A stretch of 64,000 bases of DNA from Tetramitus jugosus. Its lineage: Eukaryota > Heterolobosea > Eutetramitea > Acrasida > Vahlkampfiidae. The notes below the pieces were generated by a model. It was not told where the DNA came from. It ran no database searches and saw only the letters and a program-made list of their open reading frames with translations. Shown piece by piece: positions 51,181 to 60,136 of this stretch. How positions within the stretch are numbered: position 1 is the stretch's first letter; each line of letters opens with the position of its first letter. The translations under genes were made by a program, and so were the position numbers. The stretch is from assembly GCA_937625935.1 (NCBI GenBank), contig OW569352.1:548712-612711 (forward strand), given 5' to 3'.

Positions 51181-52440
51181 ACAACTAATTTATCCGCTTT
51201 TCTGAAAGAGGACTAGTCCAAAACAGAGATAAGAATTTCCGTCTGGAGAGTTAGGGAGGTCAGCAGCCATTATCGGAAGGAAACGATTGAAAAACAAGTT
51301 ATTTCAATTGTTCAAAACAATTCACTAACATCTGAACTCCCTATATTCAGACCATATGGAATGCCAAAATATGACTTCCTCAAAATTCCATTCTTCATGA
51401 TCGCAGACCAACCCGAAGCCAAAATAAAAAAAATCTGGCATGCCTAACAGTAAAACTTGGGTTTTGAAGTTCACCATCATTTTAAGATAATCCAGTCGTA
51501 CGAATACCAAGAAAGTCACACCTGGAACTGTTCCAATATATCCTGGGAATTTCAATGATGAAAGCCGATGAGATGGCACGCATCGTAAAGAATAGACCAA
51601 TCACAGGTATGAATGGGTTATGAAGAGACAAATCGGAGTGCATAATTACCTTTTTCTTGGGTTTGAGCAACAATGAATAAACGGCGGAACGACGGTGAAA
51701 AAATCAATCCAAAAACATCAAGGTAAGACATTCTATTGGTACTGTATTTTAGCATACTGACTGGGGAGTTACAACAAACATAACGGATTCCCCAACCTAA
51801 GGAAATGATTTCCTTCGATGGAGATTTTTTTTGAGAGTCTTTATTGCTTTGGAAGCTCCAGCAAAATGAGGCACAGAGTAAAATTCTGTGAGACAGTGAA
51901 ATAGTGATTATTCCAATTTGAATCGTGTTTAGAGGCGAAACACCAGACCCAATCCATCAGAAATCCAGAGTAGCGCTTTTTCTGAATGACAATTCAGTTT
52001 TACGAATGGACTGAAATCCTTGGGAACTCTAGGAACCTTTATGCACTCTTGAGAAGGTTTTCACTCAGTGGTTGGTTGAATTTTACGATATATCAACTAC
52101 ATCAACTCTTCTTCTGTCAATGAATCGTAACGATATATACAGATATCATTCAATTTTCTATTTGCTGAATTGGATTCGAATATGGTTATAGGATCCATTG
52201 ATTGACCATCATTCGATTCCAGTTATCCTAGATCTACAACAGGTTGTATCACAGTTCCAGCTGCTTCACTGTCCTCTTGTTCATTCTGCAAAGCATTTTT
52301 GCTCGAGAAATGCTGGGTGATCTATCGATCATAGAGTTTCACCTTCCAGTTGACAAAGTTAATGTATCACCTCGAGAATGAAGACCAGAAGAACATAGCT
52401 CATTGAACAAGAATATATTGCATGATGGTCAATCAATGGA
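51181..52440. other. Subtelomeric sequence without recognised genes
   Basis: Frames here are short and broken. A minus-strand frame of 91 codons (51325-51600) has Phe/Trp-rich content but no start in a good context and no family. Short coding-like pieces occur near 52280-52385, perhaps the eroded 5' part of the next element. Confidence 0.4.
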
Positions 52441-52443
52441 TGA

Positions 52444-53090
52444 AACAAGACACATGGCTATTCTGAACAACAAAGGATCCATTCACCTGGACCTAATACT
52501 GCGAGTGGTAATTGTTATATTGTGAGAGATAATGAGCACGAAGATCAGGCAACAATTGTTCAAATTCTATTGAAGAAGAACAAGCGATACTTGATCTGTA
52601 ATTGTGAGGAAAAAAATGTCTGGTCTGTTTGGGAATTCTATGATTTTTGGGCTATGCAGATTGATATTTGAGTCGATTATCCATTCAGTTTACCAATTGG
52701 TAAAATCATTGAGTCTGCGAAAACAAAAAACACAAGAAGAGGGAAGAAGAAGAATCGGGAGAGGCGTAAGGATAGAAAAGATACTAAGTATCATGATAAG
52801 CGTCAATCTAAGATAGATTTCATGGACAAAGTAGATCATGCGTGTGAAGATGATGTGGAGCTGATGGAGATGATTCTGAATCTGATTCTGGTAATTCTGA
52901 TTCTGATGATGAGAGTGATACTGATATGGATAATGATTTCAACAAAGGAGATTGTCATCATCTAGAACGTCTACTCACAAGAGTCAATGTGCACCATCTA
53001 CTAGTTCAAATTCTGCTACAGTGAAAAAATCAAACAGGAAGAATTTGATCAGCAATGATGGATCTAAGGTTCAATCTGAGAGCAATAATG
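52444..53090 (+). pseudogene. Decayed gene with basic then acidic C-terminus
   Basis: A 75-codon open frame (52444-52668) reads HSPGPNTASGNCYIVRDNEH, LLKKNKRYLICNCEEKN and VWEFYDFWAMQIDI, then TGA at 52669. In the same frame it goes on with YPFSLPIGKIIESAK and a Lys/Arg-rich part (GKKKNRERRKDRKDTKYHDK). Near 52860 the frame shifts and the sequence continues as an acidic Ser/Asp run (GDDSESDSGNSDSDDESDTD). The composition is clearly protein-like, but the stop and frameshift make it inactive. Basic plus acidic tail with a Cys/Trp-rich core may be a chromatin- or transposon-type protein; no family recognised. Confidence 0.55.
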
Positions 53091-53662
53091 ATTAGTGAAG
53101 ATAAGGGATAGCTCTCTTCATATCTGATTTCAATCTTTCTTTGAGTACACCATACTGGCTCTCTATTTGGGTTTTCAAAGTGTCAACAAGGGTTCTTGAC
53201 TAACTGAACAGTAGATCTTCATTGACAACTAGTTCGACCAGAGCTTGAGAATCCGAGATATGATTGCATTCTGTAGGCTCCTTTGTGGATCTCTTGGATT
53301 AACAATCCCATGCAGTCTTTCTAGATGAACAATCAAGCGATTGGTACTACCATTACCTTTATTCATAGATAATACCAGGATTGACAGTCTTGGATTTTAC
53401 ATCGAACATAGTATCTTTCGTTTTCTTGCACTCTCCATATGTTCCCAGACGAAACTTCAGTTTAATTTTCTTTCTGGCTTTATTCGTGAGTGAGATGTTG
53501 TTGTTAGTTGTGATATATTTACGTGCAACACAGGTATTCGGGCTGGACGCAAATCTAGTGCGGTTCCTAAACATGAGCACTCTACACAACTTTATTATTT
53601 ATACTAAAAGTCAACTGCCCTGCACAAAAGTTTTGAACCTCGGAAGGTTGCAATTGCCATTG

Positions 53663-53700
53663 GGCCAATTAAATGGTCCTTAGGACCATTTCAATTGGCC
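53663..53700. repeat. Near-perfect palindrome of 38 bp
   Basis: Arms ggccaattaaatggtcct and aggaccatttcaattggcc are inverse complements apart from a one-base difference, with almost no spacer. Similar aattgcca(ttg) motifs flank it on both sides (53652 and 53707). It lies about 65 bases from the 3' end of the small ORF behind the reverse transcriptase. Confidence 0.75.
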
Positions 53701-53765
53701 GTTGGTGAATTGCCATTGCAGTTGAAGCCGTACCCCGTACGGTTATCCACTACACTCCTCGTGGT

Positions 53766-54074
53766 TCAGTACTTGTAGTCCATGCTGTCAAGTTTGCGTT
53801 TCTTGATGCGGGGTGCACTCTGCATTAATGTGCAACCTGTTGTATCTCTCACTCTCTTAGATACAACAGTTGTATTCACATTGCAGGAGTCCCATGTGGA
53901 CTGTGAAGGAGTTGCTTTCTGTCTTTTAGCCATTGCGGCTTCGACAGCCTCCTTTTCCCTCAAATACCTCTTGTTCTGGGTCTTGGGTGGGTTTGGGCGC
54001 GGGCGCGTTGCTGACTTCCCCTTTCCGAAAATGATCGGATCAGTCGTTGTGCAGCAAATGAAGTACGCTGCCAA
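53766..54074 (-). CDS. Small basic ORF behind the reverse transcriptase, possibly part of the retroelement
   Basis: The frame is open for 102 codons but its only ATG is at 53933, giving 55 aa. The content is basic (KKRKL near the end, MAKRQKATPSQ) and includes a Pro/Lys/Asn-rich part. It may be a downstream ORF of the Penelope-like element or a non-coding 3' region. A segment at 53976-53998 has telomere-like G-rich sequence on the plus strand. Confidence 0.25.
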   Translation of the reverse strand: MAAYFICCTTTDPIIFGKGKSATRPRPNPPKTQNKRYLREKEAVEAAMAKRQKATPSQSTWDSCNVNTTVVSKRVRDTTGCTLMQSAPRIKKRKLDSMDYKY

Positions 54075-54145
54075 CGACGTTTGTGATTACCAACAACAAC
54101 GTCCATTAGTTTCCTAGCTTCTTTTTATCTTCGTTTGGCATTGGA

Positions 54146-55248
54146 TCACATTGTTGCACCCAAGTGTTGAATTTGGTTTTGCATGTGTGCAGCACTTCTC
54201 TGATGTTGGGAAGTATGACATTTGCAAATGACCAATTCCTTTGGCAAATCAATCTCATTGAAGAGAGAAATGGCATTGATCAATTGTCGATAATTGATGC
54301 CACTGCCAGAGTGAAACACTTTCCAAATTGGTGGAATGTTTGGTTTGTGTTGCAAGTCCAACTTTTGTTGGTACTTGTTCACTCTAGCTTGCCAGTCAAT
54401 AGGTTTGCAGTATCGTTCAACGAGTGCAAAGTAATTGTTCTTTGTGAACATTCGTTGTATGAAGTGGTGGTCATGTCCTCTTCTTAGACGAGAGGTAAAC
54501 AATGTTCGCATTGAATCAAATTGTTTGAAATGATCAACAAGGCGAGCGTATCTCACCCGTGATAAAACCTTTCCTTGCTGCAAAGGAAGACGCTGATTTG
54601 TACATGGAGTACATGTACTTGTTCAATGGTTTCTGGTAAACATTGAAGCAAAAGCGCCGTAATGGAACTGCCTAGTTCACGTAGTATTTTTCCAATTGGA
54701 TGTGCAAATCCAGGAAAACATTGCGATCTGCTTTGCAGAGTTTTAGATCCGAACCATTGTATGTTAACAATAGTAGGTATGCACTCTTTTGTGCACGCAA
54801 TGAAGAGGTCGTCGATGTATCTCACAACAATGCAGTGAGATCTGTTGACCTTGATGAGGTGTTGCAACTCATATGCAAGTAACACAAGGTTGGCTAATTC
54901 CGGTGCACAGTTTGTGCCCATTGGAAGGCCAATTACTTGCTTGAAAATGGTATTGTTCAATTCCTCACATCTGATGTACGTGCAGGTTAGCACGAAGTGC
55001 AACAACAATTTCATTGCACCAATTTCTTGTGTTGTCCAAGTGTTTGGTTCTAGTTTTTGCATCATTTCAAAAATGTACTCCATGTTTGATTTGATGATGT
55101 CATGTCTCAAATTGGTGTACAATGCAGTGAAGTCATAGCTGTGGGTTTGTAGCTTTGGATGCACTCTAAATTCCCACGTTGCTCCGTTTTGTAAACACCA
55201 TCTGTTAAGGACCAGTTTCGCCTCATATGAGGATGAAACAATAGGCAT
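54146..55248 (-). pseudogene. Penelope-like element reverse transcriptase, frameshifted
   Basis: Two overlapping minus-strand frames (55248-54553 and 54583-54146) form one broken reverse transcriptase. The first has SYDFTALYTNLRHDIIKSNM (RT motif 2/3 region), IGLPMGTNCAPELANLVLLA and the catalytic box RYIDDLFIA. The RT then continues in the next frame, with VFLDLHIQLEKYY, VYQKPLNKYMYSMYKS and KGFITGE, broken by a TAG near 54675; a further shift leads into RYARLVDHFKQF and RLRRGHDHHFI. These are typical of Penelope-like elements. I see no C-terminal GIY-YIG endonuclease. Two frameshifts and one stop show it is dead. Upstream coding-like fragments extend to about 55420. Confidence 0.8.
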
Positions 55249-56938
55249 TACTGGTAGTAACCCTTGGGAATGGATAATTCATTGATCTCCTCAATTTGGT
55301 TGTACGCAGGTGTTCACCCATAGTTGGAGTCTTGTCTGTATTCATTTGTTGTATGTAAAAATTTTTCAAAATGTGGTTGATTGTCATCAAAACAATTTTC
55401 ACCAGGGGCGGAAAAAATTATGGTTTACAATCTTTTATTGTCCGGTAGCCTCATTAATTTGTGCACAACCACCTGGTCGTTAGGGGTTAAGAATTTGGAA
55501 TGAACATTCTCCACAATCGAATGTAGACAAGATAGAGTGCTAAGTGACATTTGGGATGAGTGTTTGAACCAAATATTGACCTGAATGAATACCAACGCCT
55601 CCAAAAGAATCTCAGATCAGACAGACATACCATCATTCTTTTGATGAGTTGCAGAGGATCCGCAGATTCTTTCAATTCGAATCTCCTTTGAGGCTCTCTT
55701 GCTTGTTTGTTTCGATAATATTACTCAATACTGCACCGATTCTTACGATACTAACTACTACAACAATTCCTTTAAATCTGTTGTTTACAAGAAATACCGG
55801 AGAACTACCGAAGAAATTTGCGCTCCCTCACCCAGAAGTAATAGAGCGTTGGGTGTAACAACGATGCTCTTGGAGATGTTTCTGATGGAAGGAAGAAGGC
55901 ATCTTTAATTCAAGATAAGAGAGAAAGTGCTGAGAAAAATTGTGAGATGGATGCTGCTAGACAAAACGCGAATTCAGTTCAACATTTGGTTGAAACAGTG
56001 TTGAATTCGTGGTGTTGGGTGCTCCGCTATCTTGCGTTTTGTGAGACATTGACAAAGTTCAAATCCTCGTCAGTCTTTGAAACTCAGACATCACAGTAAA
56101 CCTTTCACTCTAGGAAGTTCAGAGAGGGGAAACAACGAAGGTTGTAGGACAATGTTCATGGACAACAAATTCAGGAGCATGTTCTCTAGCTGCAGTATGA
56201 GCTACTTGTGCAGTGTCTGCTTTCGAAAACAGGATTCATCAGAGGTTCAACTTTGAACTTATCATTGCCAAACTTTCTCAGAGTATTCTTGATATCAAGA
56301 GGGAATTCTTCAATAAAATGAAATGATGTTGAAATTCTTAAATAGACAGAGGTAATCTTTTAATCTTGAGATATAAGGCGGGACAGACTCAATGTCGATG
56401 AATCGGAAGATAATTCAGTTCCTCCCACTGAACAAGTAGACTCAGTAACTGATGGTCACTGTTCCCTTTCTGTTACACCTGTCGTTTCTAGAAAGGATAG
56501 GAGAAGACGACCTAGACCTCAGAGAACAGATCCAGTGAGTCCAGCCGGCACTTCTCCTCTCTCAAAACTAACGAGAAAAGAGTAGGATGCCGAAAATAAG
56601 TCTGGTTTGTTTGATTCCGTACCCAAGCAGCGAGCGGAGAATTAACCCGAAGGCGACAACTCTTTTCCCATTTTCTACTGCCTGCAGAGCAGATGGGTTC
56701 TCAATGGTCACATTCCAGTTATGTGGATCAAAACGCTGTTTTGTACGTATAATAATACAATGTATATAATACAATATTACTATTTCTTCTCGTCCGGATA
56801 TCGAACAAAGATGTGGTTTGTTTGTGAAAAAAATTTTTATGTCATTCAACCAAAAAACCACCAGACATTTTTATGTCAAGTCTCCCCTACACGTGTGAAA
56901 GATCTGTTAATAAAGTGTAATACAGTGGCATCCCGATC
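55249..56938. other. Subtelomeric sequence with short coding remnants
   Basis: No intact gene. Coding-like pieces on the plus strand occur at about 55720-56095 (YDTNYYNNSFKSVVYKKYRR, then EKNCEMDAARQNANSVQHLV) and 56380-56585 (RLNVDESEDNSVPPTEQ, RKDRRRRPRPQRTDPVSPAG), each cut by stops and shifts. They may belong to one decayed gene. On the minus strand just beyond the reverse transcriptase, CFDDNQPHFEKFLHTTNEY near 55400 looks like its N-terminal remnant. Confidence 0.4.
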
Positions 56939-57009
56939 GCAATCTGCCGGGATTCGAACCCGGGTCGCAGCGATGGCAACGCTGCATGATACCCCTACAC
57001 TACAGATGC
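56939..57009 (-). tRNA. tRNA-Gly(GCC), acceptor stem imperfect
   Basis: The minus strand folds as a cloverleaf: acceptor GCATCTG, anticodon stem CAGCG/CGCTG with loop TTGCCAT (anticodon GCC, glycine), and T arm with GGTTCGAATCC between CCCGG pairs. The 3' side of the acceptor stem reads CAGATTGC where CAGATGC would pair fully, so there is an extra T or two mismatched end pairs. Internal A and B boxes are intact, so it may be transcribed, but the acceptor end suggests a pseudogene or a bulged variant. An intact glycine tRNA elsewhere would be expected. Confidence 0.75.
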
Positions 57010-57737
57010 CCATATCACAGCTAGATCTTGCTTAAGAATTTTAGTAGTCCCAAAGAATTTATTGAATGGTTCAATTGCAGAAATATGTTGAATGGTGCGC
57101 AAGATGGATTTGATACGACGCACAAGATGTGGTGCTGGTGGGAGCCGGTAAGTCCAGTGTTGAGGAGATTACAAAATGGGCTGGACATTATGCGGACCTG
57201 AGACAATTCGGCGATATCAATAAAAAAGGACCTAGCTGAGGTATTACTGGGCATAACTCCGATGAACAATACCACAACGAGAAAGTACGTTCACCATACT
57301 CAAGATCCTATCTACCTCTCATCGAACGAAACATCATAACACAGAGAAGAAATTATTGAGGAAACTAACTAATACTTCAACCACATTATGAATCAATCAT
57401 CAAAATCTGGGATATCTCAGTAAACACATTATTAAGACCTCGACCAACAAAAGTACATTCTCCACAACAAAGTGAAATGACCCTCTTCCTTTGACCTCCA
57501 CCACACCTAAGGAGCACAACTCAAATCAACAAGGAGGATCTATTGTGAAATGAAGGACAATTGATTTTAGCTTAGCCTTGCTTCACATGATTACCAGAGA
57601 GATTAATATTACAAGATGAGCTAAAGCACGTGCGTAGAGTGATTCTTTTCAGTTTATTCCTTTTCAATTAGGTGAAATATTTGTTTAGGAGGTTGGTACA
57701 GGGGCTATCAGGACTGGAGTCGAACCGTCCGGTTCCC

Positions 57738-57800
57738 TATTATCATAAACTTAATGGAGATTTGGAGGTTCAACGAAAAAGTCAGGTTCAGGGTCTACAG
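57738..57800. repeat. Subtelomeric repeat block copy A
   Basis: It begins ctattatca and contains ggagat, then gaggttcaacgaa, then aggttca and ggtc. The block at 62541-62600 has the same landmarks in the same order, with small gaps. Confidence 0.55.
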
Positions 57801-58490
57801 ACACAAATCAGACAGTAACGAAACAAACTCATCATCAAGTAGTAATGAACAAGAGATCCCCAAGTTTGCCGTCAAGAGTTTACAAGATTCTCAGCTTCTA
57901 TCCAAGATATGACGAAGATGTCCTTGTTCTTGTGACCTTAGTGCTTGATGAAGAAGAAGAATCTTTGAAACCTAGAGGGCATTACACAGCTTTCAAGAAG
58001 GCTTAAGGAAACCGCATCAGCATGGAAGGCATCAAGACTGAGGATCTCAATTTTGGTTGTTTCATGATTTTGCTCCACATTTGGATCAATGAGAAACGTC
58101 CAGATGATCAGCCTTTGAATATTGGAGTTCCTGAAAACTTAATCAAAGATGGAACTCGTTAGTTCGTCAAGTGTCAAACGACTCATTTTCAGGGTATCCT
58201 GGATAACTGGATAACATCAAGGAACGTCTCAGTGATTTGTTGATCGTATGCATACAATTATTTAAAAAATATATTTTTAGGGGAGATGGATGGGGTTACC
58301 GTTACACTTTACACTCTTTTAAAAGGATGAGTTTGTCTCTGACTCGGAAAACAAAGAATGTACAACCAATCACTAACATACCAACCCAGTGGATGGACAG
58401 TTTGCGAACAAGTGGATGACACAATTGAAAGATGTTGAACTCTACGCTAATGATGTAGATGGGGTAGTGATTTTATTGTATTTGCTATGT
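57790..58490 (+). pseudogene. Decayed unidentified gene
   Basis: Successive open stretches on the plus strand read like protein: SSSNEQEIPKFAVKSLQDSQ, DVLVLVTLVLDEEEESLKP, ISMEGIKTEDLNFGCFMILL and INEKRPDDQPLNIGVPENL, and NPVDGQFANKWMTQLKDVE. They are separated by in-frame stops and frame changes. The gene's identity is unknown. The composition (charged, Leu/Ile-rich) differs from surrounding AT-rich DNA, which supports past coding function. Confidence 0.5.
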
Positions 58491-59235
58491 TATCCCCGGC
58501 TTCAAGCCGAGTAAAGACTAACGATCAACGCGTATTCGATGTTAAATCAAGGTGAGAGCAAGTCACGCTAAATGTCGCACATCTTTACTCATTTTTTACT
58601 TGTTCGAAATGATGAAGAAAACTATGATTCGGTTGTCACTCGTCTGCGGATCTTCAATCGATATGCCAAATTTGAGTGGATAGCAAATGACAGGAATAAA
58701 GGTCGACAATCCTCAGAATTGCAAAAAAATACACGTATTTTTTGAATTTAATAGTCCAACTTCAAATTTCAGCCATCAGTACAATGAAAATATCTCCAAA
58801 AAACAAAACAAACTGGTCCTTTATGTCATTGCTGTGTAAACGACAATTTTTTTAAAATTGGATAATGTCGTAAAAATCTACGAAGGTCAAAAAAAATTCA
58901 ATGTCACATTTTTTCTTCTGTGCAAAATTAACATCCGTGTTGGTGAAGTCCTGGAGGTTTTTTTGTGCTTTTTTTGGGCTTTGTTGTTCTTTTTTAGTTC
59001 TTCCTTCATTGAGCTTTTTCTTGTGAAACTGACCACACCGGCGTGTTGCTCGTGGTCAGTTCGAGGTGCTGACCACCATTTATATAATTGTTTCCAATTT
59101 TTTATGGATGATGAACTTAACTTGGCACGTGTAACGAGTAGCTGCACAAATAAACAAAGTTTTTCCTTCCGGATCTCGGAGTTTTGATCAAAAACAAACG
59201 CAATCAAACCAAATCACAAGGTCATCAACTGCATC

Positions 59236-60131
59236 ATGTTTACAAGTACTGAAACTAACTCAATTTCTTTTATTGTTTCTAGTGATATTAGAGAGAAGTT
59301 ACCAACAACTGGTAATAAACTTGTTATCATCTCCAAAGTTGGTAACAACTTCTTCATCGGTGAAGATAAAGAAGGAGTGAAGGAGGTGAGTAAGGAGATT
59401 GAAGACTTGAAGCAAAAATTGGAGGAAGAGAAAACTTCCAATAGTGACCTTACAAGCCAACTAAGAGATGCTTTATTGAATCTCAACAACAAAAAGCAAG
59501 AGATTGAGAAGCTCTCTGAACTGTGAAGAATTGGAGATTGAAATTCCACCAACTGAGTCTGCAAAGAAGGCTTTGAATTGGCTGGAGAAATCTCTGGTCA
59601 TTGTGGAGACTGAGGAAAGGCCTCCCAATTCTCAAGAAACGGTTGGTCAAATGGCCAAAATGAGTGACCATGAGTTTGAACGACTCCGAAAACACGTGTC
59701 CATCGTTGCGTGTATGAGATATGCGATTCGGAAGAGGGAGACCGGAGAGGAGGGAACTGAAGAGTTTCCTAAGATAGATCCGAGTCGGAGAGTTCTTGGT
59801 CCATTTAACCCTTGTCTTCAATGAGAGAAGTTCAAATTTGGAGACTACTTCCATTATGAGAAGTCCAAAATTGAGGGTAGAATCTATGACCGCTTTAGAA
59901 GCCTTCCCCTATTGGGTCATGTCCCAACATAGTCCTTCTACAATTGATGATAACATCAAGAAGGAATTGTTGTCTCAGGATAGAATGCCTTCCAGAATTA
60001 GACAACTCCTTATTAAGCTGAGAGAAAATGGAGACGATAGTGCCACGTCACCTTCCACCTCTACCTCTGGTGGTTCCAAGAGACGAAGCTCGTCCAGCGG
60101 TCCCAAAAAAAAAAAGAGTAAAACCAACTAA
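59236..60131 (+). pseudogene. Frame-broken upstream ORFs leading to the tyrosine recombinase
   Basis: Three plus-strand frames follow one another: 59236-59526 (ending KQEIEKLSEL, coiled coil), 59504-59824 (EELEIEIPPTESAKKALNWL to NPCLQ) and 59796-60131 (ERSSNLETTSIMRS to a basic KKKKSK tail). Each step needs a +1 shift at a TGA stop: at 59524 (ctg tga) and at 59822 (caa tga). Skipping one base makes the coding continue smoothly, for instance KLSEL followed by EELEIEI. The third frame ends at TAA 60129, six bases before the recombinase ATG. No known family. It could be the 5' part of a single gene with the recombinase, or a separate ORF of the same element. Confidence 0.5.
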
Positions 60132-60136
60132 TCTCA

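Larger units (their letters stand above)
57010..59235. other. Subtelomeric sequence with decayed coding, no intact gene
   Basis: AT-rich DNA with broken frames. A decayed gene (57790-58490) and a repeat block (57738-57800) are listed separately. The remainder, including 58500-59235, shows nothing I recognise. Confidence 0.4.

Noticed and set aside
57700-57735. Second tRNA-like B box (gagtcgaaccgtcc)
   Set aside because: No anticodon arm or acceptor stem can be formed around it.
59524-59826. TGA read as an amino acid in this organism
   Set aside because: Intact core genes end at TGA, and the breaks need a frame change, not readthrough.
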